Below, in pieces: positions 44,744-53,601 of a stretch of DNA of 64,000 nt. The stretch covers positions 1-64,000 of the forward strand of contig NZ_CP040781.1 of the NCBI RefSeq assembly GCF_013463155.1. The letters run 5' to 3'. The notes beneath the pieces are model-generated. The model saw only the letters and a list, made by a program, of their open reading frames with translations, made no database searches and was not told where the DNA came from. The stretch's first letter is position 1. Every line of letters starts with the position of its first letter. The position numbers were made by a program, and so were the translations under genes. The stretch is from Staphylococcus sp. 17KM0847 (lineage in GTDB: Bacteria; Bacillota; Bacilli; Staphylococcales; Staphylococcaceae).

Positions 44744-46007
44744 TCAAACGAAAAATATACCCACGTTGAGGTTTCCAGAATTTGATTCGGTTTGGAAAAT
44801 TACTACAATAGAGAATTTATTTGATTTTAAAAACGGTTTAAATAAAGAAAAAAAATATTTTGGATATGGAACACCTATAGTTAATTTTAAAGATGTCTTT
44901 AATAATAGAGGTATAATAACAAATAATTTAAGTGGAAAAGTAGATGTCACAGAAAAAGAACTGGAAAATTATTCCGTTGAAAAAGGAGATGTATTTTTCA
45001 CACGAACTAGTGAAGTTATAGAAGAAATAGGATATTCTTCTGTTATCATGGATGATCCTAAAAATACCGTATTTAGTGGTTTCGTATTAAGAGCACGTCC
45101 TAAAAAAGGAATTGATTTAATAAGTAATAAATTTAAAAGATATGTATTTTCCACTCACTCGTTCAGAAAAGAAATGATTACTAAAAGTTCAATGACAACT
45201 AGAGCTTTAACTTCTGGTACAGCAATTAATAAAATGCAGATTATATATCCGAAATCTTTCTCAGAACAACAAAAGATTGGTGAATTTTTCAGCAAACTGG
45301 ACCAACAAATCGAATTAGAAGAACAAAAGTTAGCCAAACTAGAAGAAAAGAAAAAAGGATATATGCAAAAGATTTTTTCTCAAGAGTTAAGATTTAAAGA
45401 TGAAAATGGGAATGAGTATCCAGAGTGGACCAAAATGAAATTAGGTAATTTGGGAACCACATTTACAGGATTATCTGGTAAAACTAAAGAAGATTTTGGA
45501 CACGGTGATGCTAAATTTATAACTTATATGAATGTATTTAAAAATACTATAGCAAAATTAGAGATGACTACAAAAGTAGATGTAAAAGATAATGAACGAC
45601 AATCGAAAGTAGAGTATAAAGACATATTATTTACTACTTCATCTGAGACACCAAATGAAGCAGGTATGAGTTCTATTTGGTTATATAAAAGTGAAAATAT
45701 GTATTTAAATAGTTTTTGCTTTGGATTTAAAGTAAATTATAAAGATATTGAGCCTATATATCTGGCAAGGTATTTAAGAAGTGAAGATATGAGAAAAAGA
45801 ATTACTGTTCTATCACAAGGTTCTACAAGATTTAATATTTCTAAAAGAGAAATGATGCAGTTAACTATTGACTTTCCCATTATCGAAGAACAAATCAAGA
45901 TTGTGAAATTCTTAGATAAATTTGAAGTTTTAATTGAAAAGCAAGATCAAAAAATTAATGGATTGCAAAATCGTAAAAAAGGCTTACTACAAAAGATGTT
46001 CGTTTAA
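44736..46007 (+). CDS. hsdS: Type I specificity subunit S
   Basis: DNA-recognition subunit, 423 residues, built as two target recognition domains. TRD1 covers about residues 10-180 and TRD2 about 225-385. Each is followed by a conserved helix repeat: QQIELEEQKLAKLEEKKKGY after TRD1 and EKQDQKINGLQNRKKGL after TRD2. It is intact. The recognition sequence cannot be predicted from sequence alone. It ends the hsdRMS operon. Confidence 0.93.
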   Translation: MTNQTKNIPTLRFPEFDSVWKITTIENLFDFKNGLNKEKKYFGYGTPIVNFKDVFNNRGIITNNLSGKVDVTEKELENYSVEKGDVFFTRTSEVIEEIGYSSVIMDDPKNTVFSGFVLRARPKKGIDLISNKFKRYVFSTHSFRKEMITKSSMTTRALTSGTAINKMQIIYPKSFSEQQKIGEFFSKLDQQIELEEQKLAKLEEKKKGYMQKIFSQELRFKDENGNEYPEWTKMKLGNLGTTFTGLSGKTKEDFGHGDAKFITYMNVFKNTIAKLEMTTKVDVKDNERQSKVEYKDILFTTSSETPNEAGMSSIWLYKSENMYLNSFCFGFKVNYKDIEPIYLARYLRSEDMRKRITVLSQGSTRFNISKREMMQLTIDFPIIEEQIKIVKFLDKFEVLIEKQDQKINGLQNRKKGLLQKMFV

Positions 46008-46230
46008 TGCTTATAAAACCTTATTAACGCAAACGATATAAGCTTTTTAATCTGTGCTGGTCATGTTGTGGTATCAAAGGTTTTATTATTATAACTTTTT
46101 GAGGTAACCATGCAAATATAACACCATTGAAAAATATTGCGATTTTCAAATTAAATCATTGCAATTTATAAATAAAGTTGATAAACTGACTCTAATATAA
46201 AATTTATACTTAAAAATTGGAGGAATTATC

Positions 46231-46746
46231 ATGACACAATTTACTTTTGACAAAGCACACAGTGATTTAAACTTTCAAATTAAACATTTAATGGTTTCAC
46301 GTACGAAAGGCAGCTTCGACGATTTTGTAGTAAATGTTGAAGGAGACATCAATGACCTTAGTTCACTTCAAGCAGATGTGACTATTGATCCGAAATCTAT
46401 TAATACAGGCAATGAAGATCGTGACAATCATTTAAAATCAGGTGATTTCTTCGCTACTGAAGCATTCAATGCGATAACATTCGTAACTAAAAAAGTAAGT
46501 GAAGACAGTGTGACTGGCGACTTAACAATCAAAGGTGTAACACGTGAAGAAACATTCGATGTAGAATTCAATGGTGTAAGCAAAAACCCATTAGACGGTT
46601 CACAAGTAACTGGCTTTATCGTAACGGGCAAAATCAACCGTGAAAACTATGACATTACATTTAACCAAACATTAGAAACAGGTGGCGTGATGTTAGGTAA
46701 AGATGTAAAATTCGAAGCATCTGTTGAGTTTGTTGTAGAAGACTAA
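46231..46746 (+). CDS. YceI family protein
   Basis: A 171-residue lipocalin-like YceI protein, a family that binds polyisoprenoid or other amphipathic ligands. It has the typical opening FDKAHSDLNFQIKHLMVSRTKG, the DRDNHLKSGDFF segment and TGDLTIKGVTRE. No signal peptide is visible, so it is cytoplasmic, as usual in staphylococci. GGAGG lies 8 nt upstream of the ATG. It is monocistronic. Confidence 0.9.
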   Translation: MTQFTFDKAHSDLNFQIKHLMVSRTKGSFDDFVVNVEGDINDLSSLQADVTIDPKSINTGNEDRDNHLKSGDFFATEAFNAITFVTKKVSEDSVTGDLTIKGVTREETFDVEFNGVSKNPLDGSQVTGFIVTGKINRENYDITFNQTLETGGVMLGKDVKFEASVEFVVED

Positions 46747-46841
46747 TCATTTAACAGATAAAATGGAATGCACCTTTTACAAGGACTGACACAGGACGCC
46801 AAATAATAACGTCTTTGTTTCAGAATAAGTCTAAATTGATA

Positions 46842-46910
46842 AATAAAGTCCCTCATATGATTTGGAAGCATTGTTATGTCCGCATCATAAGTGAGGGCTT
46901 TATTTTTTTA
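46842..46910 (+). terminator. Terminator downstream of the YceI gene
   Basis: AATAAAGTCCCTCATATGAT (46842-46861) pairs with ATCATAAGTGAGGGCTTTAT (46884-46903) and is followed by a T run. The rest of the 325-bp gap before the next gene holds nothing else I can identify. Confidence 0.7.
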
Positions 46911-47071
46911 TTGGAATACATATGACAGAATTGACGCATGACGCTTTGTAGTTTGTTACGAAATATTTTATATAAAACTTTATATAAGCTGTGTATTATT
47001 CATTCATACATATGTTACACTCACTGTACAATTAAAATTTTTATACTAAGGAAGGGCGAAGAAGTAGGGGT

Positions 47072-47758
47072 ATGAAAAAGTTTTCTATAATATTAATGAT
47101 GAGTATTTTATTCCTTTCAGCTTGTTCACATCAGCAAGACAAACATAATGGTCATCAAAGTGAAAATAAGACGGCACATGCGAGTGAAAATCAAAATAGT
47201 GATAATCATCAAAAGAAACATAAAAAGGTCGTTAAAGAGGGACTGACCTATATAGACGGTATTTTAATGGTGAACAAAACAATAGCTTTACCTGCATCTT
47301 ATGATCCGGGTGAAAATCCAAAAGCACAAAAAGCATTACAACAATTGTTTGATGATGCACAAAAAGAGGGGATGAGCTTATATAAAATAAGTGGATATAG
47401 AAGCTATCCTACCCAAGTCGAACTGTATAAGAGTTATGTGCAACGTGATGGTAAAAAAGCAGCAGATCAGTATAGTGCAAGACCAGGTCATTCCGAACAT
47501 CAAACAGGTCTTGCATTTGATGTAGGTGGTGTGCATTCAGATGAAAACTTATATGCTCGCTTTGGAAAAACGAAAGAAGGACAATGGATTGCAAAGCATG
47601 CACATCAATATGGATTTATTGTGAGGTATCCTAAAGGCAAAGAAAATATTACAGGATATCAATATGAGCCTTGGCATCTACGCTATTTAGGGAAAGATAA
47701 GGCAACAGAAGTATATAAGTCCGGTGAAGCTTTAGAGGAGTACTTAGGTTTAAAATAA
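47072..47758 (+). CDS. Lipoprotein D-alanyl-D-alanine carboxypeptidase (M15B, VanY/DdcY type)
   Basis: A 228-residue lipoprotein with a signal peptide and lipobox LSAC (lipidated Cys at about residue 18), then a His/Lys-rich linker to about residue 55. The M15B zinc peptidase domain follows: ISGYRSYPTQ, the zinc motif SEHQTGLAFDVGG (HxxGxAxD) and EPWHLRYLG. It should trim D-Ala from peptidoglycan stems at the outer membrane face. This is a housekeeping-type enzyme; there are no van genes nearby, so it is not evidence of vancomycin resistance. Confidence 0.9.
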   Translation: MKKFSIILMMSILFLSACSHQQDKHNGHQSENKTAHASENQNSDNHQKKHKKVVKEGLTYIDGILMVNKTIALPASYDPGENPKAQKALQQLFDDAQKEGMSLYKISGYRSYPTQVELYKSYVQRDGKKAADQYSARPGHSEHQTGLAFDVGGVHSDENLYARFGKTKEGQWIAKHAHQYGFIVRYPKGKENITGYQYEPWHLRYLGKDKATEVYKSGEALEEYLGLK

Positions 47759-47797
47759 TGTATTTTTGATATCAATAGATTTTACGCTTCAAACAAA

Positions 47798-47835
47798 AGC
47801 AAGTACACGTTTAAATAGGTGTACTTGTTTTTTTA
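47798..47835 (+). terminator. Terminator after the carboxypeptidase gene
   Basis: CAAGTACAC (47800-47808) pairs with GTGTACTTG (47819-47827), followed by seven T residues. Confidence 0.8.
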
Positions 47836-47960
47836 TATTTTAATATATGCAGTATAGTATCATGCAATAATGGTACACTGATATAGTTTAAGCAGATTTA
47901 ATCCTTGTTTAAATACATTTTTATAGTCATTAACGCTGATCTCCACAAGGCTTTGTATCG

Positions 47961-48308
47961 CTATCTTGTAATCGCTTTTGCTAATTCTTGTTCAATCAAG
48001 TGAATGTGTGTATTAATAAGGTTTTTTTGTTCATTTAAAAAGGCAAGGTGAGCTTCTAATATCGTTTTGACATCTGTTTTATTTTGGTAGAGCATATTTG
48101 TATTTTTTTCGATTTCTTTCAATGGCATATTTAAATGACTTAAGCACTTAATGAACTTGATCATTTCGATATCGTCTTTAGTGTATAAACGTTTATTATT
48201 GCTATCTCTTTCAATATTTTTTAATATATTTTTCTTTTCATAATAGCGCAGTTTACTTTTGGATATATTGCAATAATTTGAGACATATTCTATATAATAT
48301 TGATCCAT
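47961..48308 (-). CDS. MerR family transcriptional regulator
   Basis: A 115-residue protein with an N-terminal MerR winged helix (SKSKLRYYEKKNIL, RDSNNKRLYTKDDIEMIKFI) and a C-terminal dimerisation coiled coil. No clustered cysteines are visible, so it is probably not a metal sensor; AdhR-like electrophile sensors look similar. The start is the minus-strand ATG at 48308 with AAAGGA 7 nt upstream. It is divergent from the DJ-1/oxidoreductase operon and likely controls it. Confidence 0.88.
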   Translation of the reverse strand: MDQYYIEYVSNYCNISKSKLRYYEKKNILKNIERDSNNKRLYTKDDIEMIKFIKCLSHLNMPLKEIEKNTNMLYQNKTDVKTILEAHLAFLNEQKNLINTHIHLIEQELAKAITR

Positions 48309-48326
48309 ATGAGCATATCCTTTCAC

Positions 48327-48342
48327 TTAAACTAAGGTTTAA
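48327..48342. promoter_or_regulatory. Inverted repeat, probable MerR-type operator
   Basis: TTAAAC-TAAG-GTTTAA is a perfect dyad located between the divergent MerR gene and the 48384 operon, where MerR-type regulators bind between the promoter elements. Confidence 0.6.
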
Positions 48343-48383
48343 CTGTTATTGTACTATATAAACATGAACAAGGAGGAAATACA

Positions 48384-49067
48384 ATGAAAAAAGCATTAAT
48401 TGTTGTAACGAATGTTGCGAAATACGATGATTTAAATAGAGCGACAGGTGCGTGGTTTTCAGAGGTTACGCATTTTGCTCAAGATTTCTATGATGCAGGT
48501 TATGAAGTGGACTTAGTGAGTCCTAAAGGCGGATATGTGCCGTTAGATCCAGAAAGTATCAAACCTGAAATGATGAGCGATGACGATTGGACGTATTATA
48601 ACAATCCTAACTATATGAATAAATTTGGCAATACTTTAGCGCCAAAAGATGTTAATGCAGATGACTATCAAGTGATTTACTTTGCAGGAGGACACGGTGT
48701 TATTTGGGATTTAAGAGGTAATGAACAATTAAATGAGATTGCTTTAAGCATCTACAATAATAATGGAGTGGTTTCTTCTGTATGTCATGGTGCTGCAGGG
48801 CTTCTTGATATTAAAGAGAACGGAGAATACCTTGTTCGAGGTAAAGAGGTAACAGGTTTTACAAATAGTGAAGAAGATGCAAATGGTACAACGCAATATA
48901 TGCCTTATCTATTAGAAGATGAATTGATCAATATTGGTGCACAATTTAAAAAAGAAGCGGACTGGAGTGCATATGCAGTGACCGATGGGCGAGTGATTAC
49001 AGGACAAAACCCACAATCGGGACACGCGGTTGCGAAAAGTGTTTTAAAATTATTAGCAAATCAATAA
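48384..49067 (+). CDS. DJ-1/PfpI (type 1 glutamine amidotransferase-like) protein
   Basis: A 227-residue protein of the Hsp31/DJ-1 branch. It has the nucleophile elbow SSVCHGAAGLLDI (Cys then His), the preceding AGGHGVIWDLRGN, and a late TGQNPQSGHAV segment. Such proteins act as chaperones or glyoxalase III-type detoxifiers of methylglyoxal. GGAGG precedes the ATG. It is first of three same-strand genes with a SDR-like protein and a medium-chain reductase, which fits an electrophile-stress operon controlled by the divergent MerR. Confidence 0.88.
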   Translation: MKKALIVVTNVAKYDDLNRATGAWFSEVTHFAQDFYDAGYEVDLVSPKGGYVPLDPESIKPEMMSDDDWTYYNNPNYMNKFGNTLAPKDVNADDYQVIYFAGGHGVIWDLRGNEQLNEIALSIYNNNGVVSSVCHGAAGLLDIKENGEYLVRGKEVTGFTNSEEDANGTTQYMPYLLEDELINIGAQFKKEADWSAYAVTDGRVITGQNPQSGHAVAKSVLKLLANQ

Positions 49068-49087
49068 AGTGTAAAGGAGATATAATG

Positions 49088-49753
49088 ATGAAGTCTTTAA
49101 TTATTGGTGCAAATGGTGGAGTAGGTCAACATCTTGTACGCAAATTAAAAGAGCAAGATAGTGATTTTACTGCTGGTGTAAGAAAAGAGGAACAAATTGA
49201 AGCATTGAAATCAGAGGGTATTGACGCTGTATATATCGATGTAGAAAAGCAGTCGATTGAAGAGTTGGAAGCACAGTTTAAAGGATACGATCAAATTCTC
49301 TTTTCAGTAGGTTCTGGTGGACAAACAGGTGCAGATATGACCATTATTGTAGACTTGGATGGTGCTGTAAAGGCAATCAAAGCGAGTGAGCGTGTGGGTC
49401 ATCAACATTTTGTTATGGTGTCTACCTATGATTCACGTAGAGAGGCGTTTGATGCATCAGGTGATTTAAAACCTTATACAATTGCAAAACATTATGCAGA
49501 TGATTATTTAAGAAATGCTAACTTAAAATATACGATTGTTCATCCGGGTGCGCTGACTAATGATAAAGGAACACAACATTTTAACATCAGTAAGCAATTT
49601 GAGGATGTTCAACATCCATATATTACAAGAGAAGATGTTGCTGAAGTGCTTGTATCGGTATTAAGTGAACAAGCACTACAAGGGCATGAATTTCAAATTA
49701 TTAATGGCGACTTATCACTGTCCGAAGCAACTGCGAAATATTTGGAGGAATAA
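49088..49753 (+). CDS. NAD(P)-binding atypical SDR protein
   Basis: A 221-residue Rossmann-fold protein with the dinucleotide motif IGANGGVGQHL right at the N-terminus (starting MKSLIIGANG) and the NmrA/SDR_a5-like late segment YTIVHPGALTND. These proteins reduce small substrates or sense NAD(P)H. AAAGGAG lies 8 nt before ATG 49088; ATG 49085 is equally possible. It follows the DJ-1 gene by 20 nt and abuts the next gene. Confidence 0.88.
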   Translation: MKSLIIGANGGVGQHLVRKLKEQDSDFTAGVRKEEQIEALKSEGIDAVYIDVEKQSIEELEAQFKGYDQILFSVGSGGQTGADMTIIVDLDGAVKAIKASERVGHQHFVMVSTYDSRREAFDASGDLKPYTIAKHYADDYLRNANLKYTIVHPGALTNDKGTQHFNISKQFEDVQHPYITREDVAEVLVSVLSEQALQGHEFQIINGDLSLSEATAKYLEE

Positions 49754-50761
49754 ATGATGAATAATGAACAAATTGTACTTGCAAAGCGTCCGCAAGGTAT
49801 ACCACAAGATGATGTATTTAGATTTGAATCTATTGACGTAAGTGCGCCAAAAGAGGGTGAGGTTCAAGTTTTATCAATATATGTATCTGTTGACCCTTAT
49901 ATGAGAGGTCGAATGAATGATACCAAGAGTTATGTTGCACCTTATGAAATTGATGCACCATTACAAGGTCATATCGTCGGTAAAGTAATAAAATCGAATC
50001 ATGAAAGTTTTGAAGAAGGGGACTATGTAACAGGCATATTACCTTGGAAGAAGGTTAATACGATAAGTGGAGATCAATTAACGGTAGTCCCATCTCAAGA
50101 CGTCCCACTGTATTTATATTTAAGTATATTAGGAATGCCGGGTATGACAGCTTATACAGGATTACTTCAAATTGGGAAACCTAAAGCCGGAGAAACTGTT
50201 GTCGTTTCAGCTGCATCAGGTGCCGTAGGGTCTGTTGTAGGACAGATTGCTAAGATTAAAGGTGCAAGAGTCGTCGGTATTGCAGGTGGTGAAAAGAAAA
50301 CATCATATTTAATAGATGAACTTGGTTTTGATGCAGCGATTGATTATAAGCAAGATGACTTTGCACAACAACTAGCAGCAGCTGTGCCAGAAGGTATCGA
50401 TGTTTATTTTGAAAATGTGGGTGGTGCCATTTCTGATGAGGTATTTAAGCATTTAAATAAATTTGCAAGAATACCTGTATGTGGTGCAATCTCTATATAT
50501 AATAATCAAGCACAAGATATCGGATTACGCATACAAGGTCCATTAGTTAAAAGCCAAGCATTAATGCAAGGGTTTGTTGTTGCACAGTTTGCTGATTATT
50601 TCAAAGAGGCGAGTGAACAGCTGGCACAATGGGTGTCTCAAGGTAAAATAAAATCAGAAGTCACAATAGATGAAGGTTTTGATCATTTACCTTCTGCATT
50701 TAGAAAATTGTTTACAGGCGAAAACTTTGGTAAACAAGTCGTCAAAGTAGCAGAAGCATAA
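49754..50761 (+). CDS. NADP-dependent medium-chain oxidoreductase (CurA/LTB4DH type)
   Basis: A 335-residue zinc-free medium-chain dehydrogenase/reductase. The N-terminal motif is VSVDPYMRGRMND and the cofactor motif is AASGAVGSVVGQIAK. The family reduces carbon-carbon double bonds of alkenals and enones with NADPH. GGAGG precedes the ATG and the gene starts directly after the SDR-like gene. It is the third gene of the putative electrophile-response operon and is followed by a strong terminator. Confidence 0.9.
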   Translation: MMNNEQIVLAKRPQGIPQDDVFRFESIDVSAPKEGEVQVLSIYVSVDPYMRGRMNDTKSYVAPYEIDAPLQGHIVGKVIKSNHESFEEGDYVTGILPWKKVNTISGDQLTVVPSQDVPLYLYLSILGMPGMTAYTGLLQIGKPKAGETVVVSAASGAVGSVVGQIAKIKGARVVGIAGGEKKTSYLIDELGFDAAIDYKQDDFAQQLAAAVPEGIDVYFENVGGAISDEVFKHLNKFARIPVCGAISIYNNQAQDIGLRIQGPLVKSQALMQGFVVAQFADYFKEASEQLAQWVSQGKIKSEVTIDEGFDHLPSAFRKLFTGENFGKQVVKVAEA

Positions 50762-50782
50762 CTTTATTTTAATAGCCATGTA

Positions 50783-50812
50783 AAAAAGGAGCGGGGATTC
50801 CCGCTCCTTTTT
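50783..50812 (+). terminator. Terminator after the oxidoreductase operon
   Basis: AAAAAGGAGCGGG pairs perfectly with CCCGCTCCTTTTT around GATT. Confidence 0.9.
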
Positions 50813-51011
50813 AGAATGCATTTTAAAACTCATGTGTCAGGCGTGTTTCTCTTTTTATTCGATAAGATTTTGTTGTTGCATTTCATTGTATCTGTCGTAT
50901 ATTTGATAGATGTAATTGAGTCTGTTCATCTTTTATATGAGACGCCGGTGAGTCTTCGTGCTCATGAGTTGATTATGAAAGTGATGCACGATTTATTTTT
51001 TGTAAATGTTA

Positions 51012-51039
51012 TTGACAAATAAACAGTTAAATGTATAAT
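51012..51039 (+). promoter_or_regulatory. Promoter of the ornithine carbamoyltransferase gene
   Basis: Perfect TTGACA (51012-51017) and TATAAT (51034-51039) hexamers are separated by 16 bp. AT-rich TGTATAATTATTCTTA overlapping the -10 could be an ArgR box, but the match is weak. No gene is credible between 50812 and here. Confidence 0.7.
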
Positions 51040-51143
51040 TATTCTTAATAACAAATAAATATTCAAAGGGTGATACATATGGGGCGTATACAACAGCATT
51101 AAATAAGATTAAGCATTTAAATGGTAGTAGTTTTCTTAAAAGT

Positions 51144-52109
51144 ATGGATTTTACCAAAGAACAGTTGGAGACATTGATTGATTTGTCTTTAGAACTCAAA
51201 CGTAAAAAGTATTATCATGTACCACATCCATATTTAAAAGGAAAAAATATTGCATTAATTTTTGAAAAACCATCTACCCGAACACGTGCGGCATTTAGTG
51301 TGGCGGCGAAAGATCTAGGGGCACAAGTTGATTTTTATGGCAAACAAGACATACATCTTGGTGTGAAAGAATCGATTGCAGATACAGCACGTGTGTTAGG
51401 AAGTATGTATGATGGTATTGGATTTCGAGGTTATAAACAGGCACACGTAGAAGCTTTAAGTCAATTTTCAGATGTCCCTGTGTGGAATGGTCTAACAAAT
51501 GAATGGCATCCGACACAGATGATTGCTGACTTTATGACGTTGAAAGAGAATTCTGGTACGTTAGAGGGCAAGACGCTAACCTATGTGGGAGACGCACAGA
51601 ACAATGTGGCACATGATTTGTTGATGACAGGTGCTATTTTAGGTGTAAATATCCATATTGCTGCACCACAGTCTAGTCAACCGGATTTACATGTTCAAAA
51701 ACAAGCCCAGCATTATGCACAGCAATCAGGTGCAAATATTCTAATTACAGAAGATGTACAAAAGGCAGTGTATCAGGCGGATGTCATTTATACAGATGTT
51801 TGGTTATCTATGGGAACAGATGAGTCGGAATGGCATACACGTATTGAAGCAATGCGACCCTATCAAGTTAATAAACAAATGATCGCGTGGACCAATAACC
51901 CAAATGTGATGATTATGCATTGTTTACCTGCATTTCATAATTTAGAAACTGAAACAGCACAATATATATTTGATAAATATGGATTAACTGCAATGGAGAT
52001 AACAGAAGAAATGTTTCATAGCGAACAGTCTGTTGTGTTTACACAAGCAGAAAACAGACTTCATTCCATCAAAGCAGTGTTAACGGCTACATTGGGCAAT
52101 ATATTTTGA
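51144..52109 (+). CDS. argF: Ornithine carbamoyltransferase, N-terminus possibly frameshifted
   Basis: Forms citrulline from ornithine and carbamoyl phosphate (or runs in reverse if ArcB-like). The 321-residue frame has the carbamoyl-phosphate motif EKPSTRTRAAF, the HPTQ motif (EWHPTQMIADF), YVGDAQNNV and the ornithine motif MHCLPAFHN. The same frame upstream encodes a conserved-looking LNGSSFLKSMDFTKEQ with no start codon. A good ribosome binding site and ATG (51079) are one frame off. Translation from 51144 would lack part of the first helix and has no Shine-Dalgarno. It is monocistronic, with no arc or arg neighbours. Confidence 0.82.
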   Translation: MDFTKEQLETLIDLSLELKRKKYYHVPHPYLKGKNIALIFEKPSTRTRAAFSVAAKDLGAQVDFYGKQDIHLGVKESIADTARVLGSMYDGIGFRGYKQAHVEALSQFSDVPVWNGLTNEWHPTQMIADFMTLKENSGTLEGKTLTYVGDAQNNVAHDLLMTGAILGVNIHIAAPQSSQPDLHVQKQAQHYAQQSGANILITEDVQKAVYQADVIYTDVWLSMGTDESEWHTRIEAMRPYQVNKQMIAWTNNPNVMIMHCLPAFHNLETETAQYIFDKYGLTAMEITEEMFHSEQSVVFTQAENRLHSIKAVLTATLGNIF

Positions 52110-52150
52110 AAAGCGTAACGCTATTGCAATTATAATCCATAATAAAAAGT

Positions 52151-52195
52151 ATCAACCGGTAAAGTAAATCTTTAGACTTTACCGGTTGATGCTTT
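52151..52195. terminator. Bidirectional terminator between argF and the xylose operon
   Basis: ATCAACCGGTAAAGT (52151-52165) pairs perfectly with ACTTTACCGGTTGAT (52176-52190). T-rich and A-rich flanks serve both strands. Confidence 0.85.
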
Positions 52196-53584
52196 TTATT
52201 TTTGCCACACATTTTCAAGTTCTTCTAATGTTTTGCCTTTTGTTTCAGGGATGCATTTCCAGATGAAAAGACCTGATAAAATACACATAAATGCATAAAA
52301 ACCATAAGTAAATGTTCCACTAAAAGCCATCATAGAAGGGTATGTAGAAGTGATGGTAAAGTTTGCGAGCCATTGTGCGGCAACAGCAATAGCCATGGCA
52401 CCACTACGAATACGGTTAGGGAAAATTTCAGAGAGCAGTACCCACGTAATAGGTCCCCAACTCATCATGAATGAAGCGGTATAAATGACCATGAATAGCA
52501 ATGTAATCACACCGAATGTTCCATTTGCAGTTAATAAGCTCATACCAATCATGCCGATAGCCATACCAGTCGATCCAATAATTAAAAGAGGCTTACGACC
52601 AAACTTATCAACATAGAGAATGGCAACCACTGTAAAGATGACATTCACTAAGCCCATAACAACAGTTTGAATCATTGCAGCATTGCCCCCAGCTCCGAGT
52701 TGTTCAAAGATACGGGGCGCATAGTAGAGTGCAACATTAATGCCAATAAATTGTTGGAAAATAGATAAGAATATACCTACTAAAATCACAGTTTTACCAA
52801 AGCTAAAAAGAGGGGCTTTGATATCTGTTTCTTTATTTTTAGTTGAAACGATGTCATTAAATACATTTTTTGCATGTGATGCGGATGTGTAAATTTTATT
52901 AAGTACAGACAATGCTTCTTTCTCTTTATTAATCAATGTTAAATAGCGCGGTGTTTCAGGTACAAAAAACAACAACACGAAAAATAGCACAGCAGGTATA
53001 GCTTCTGTTGCAAACATATAACGCCAACCTATTGTTTCAATCCAGTGCGTTGTTTTGCCCAAAATAATACCATAATTGACAAAATAGACGACAAGCATAC
53101 CAAAAATAATTGCAAATTGGTTACCTGATACGAGACGACCACGAATGCTTGATGGTGAGATTTCACTAATGTAGACAGGAGAGATGGCTGACGCAAGACC
53201 TACGCCGATACCCCCGATAATTCGATAAATGTTAAACATGATGAGTAACATTAAGGTAGGTTCTCCGGGCGTAAAAAATAAAAATTCCGGAAATCCTGAC
53301 AAGAGTGCAGAGATAATAAATAAAACTGCAGCAATTTGTAAAGTGCGTTTTCGTCCAAAGCGACTTGAAAGCGATGACGAAAGTATACCTCCAAATACAC
53401 AGCCAATGAGTGCACTGGATACAGTGAGTCCATGAATAAAGTCATTATAGTCGGCTGTGATATATTTTTGTAAAGATTGTTCAGCACCAGAAATGACAGC
53501 AGTATCATACCCGAATAATAAACCACCTAATGTTGCGATTAAAGCAATTGTAAAAATGAATTTCTTATTATCATAGTTTCTCAT
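52196..53584 (-). CDS. Sugar porter MFS transporter, probable xylose:H+ symporter
   Basis: A 462-residue, twelve-helix member of the sugar porter family. Signatures are GGLLFGYDTAVISGAE in helix 1, SRFGRKRTLQ in loop 2-3, the PETPRYL motif after helix 6, YVDKFGRKPLL in loop 8-9 and PETKGKTLEELE at the C-terminus. I use the ATG at 53584, 8 nt after AAGGGG; the ATG at 53593 directly abuts that site. It is the last gene after xylA and xylB, which makes xylose the likely substrate (XylE/XylT-like). Confidence 0.9.
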   Translation of the reverse strand: MRNYDNKKFIFTIALIATLGGLLFGYDTAVISGAEQSLQKYITADYNDFIHGLTVSSALIGCVFGGILSSSLSSRFGRKRTLQIAAVLFIISALLSGFPEFLFFTPGEPTLMLLIMFNIYRIIGGIGVGLASAISPVYISEISPSSIRGRLVSGNQFAIIFGMLVVYFVNYGIILGKTTHWIETIGWRYMFATEAIPAVLFFVLLFFVPETPRYLTLINKEKEALSVLNKIYTSASHAKNVFNDIVSTKNKETDIKAPLFSFGKTVILVGIFLSIFQQFIGINVALYYAPRIFEQLGAGGNAAMIQTVVMGLVNVIFTVVAILYVDKFGRKPLLIIGSTGMAIGMIGMSLLTANGTFGVITLLFMVIYTASFMMSWGPITWVLLSEIFPNRIRSGAMAIAVAAQWLANFTITSTYPSMMAFSGTFTYGFYAFMCILSGLFIWKCIPETKGKTLEELENVWQK

Positions 53585-53601
53585 TCTATACATCCCCTTG
53601 A

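Noticed and set aside
46884..46894. ATCATAAGTGA, identical to the last 11 bases of the attR core, as a possible outer SCC att site that would enclose hsdRMS
   Set aside because: It lies inside the stem of a good terminator whose other arm explains the sequence, and the GAAGC half of the site is absent.
47072..47758. VanY-type carboxypeptidase as a glycopeptide-resistance gene
   Set aside because: No vanA/H/X/R/S genes nearby; M15B lipoproteins of this kind are ordinary in staphylococci.
50816..51022. 68-codon frame after the oxidoreductase terminator
   Set aside because: No ribosome binding site, no recognisable features, and it starts inside the terminator flank; likely non-coding.
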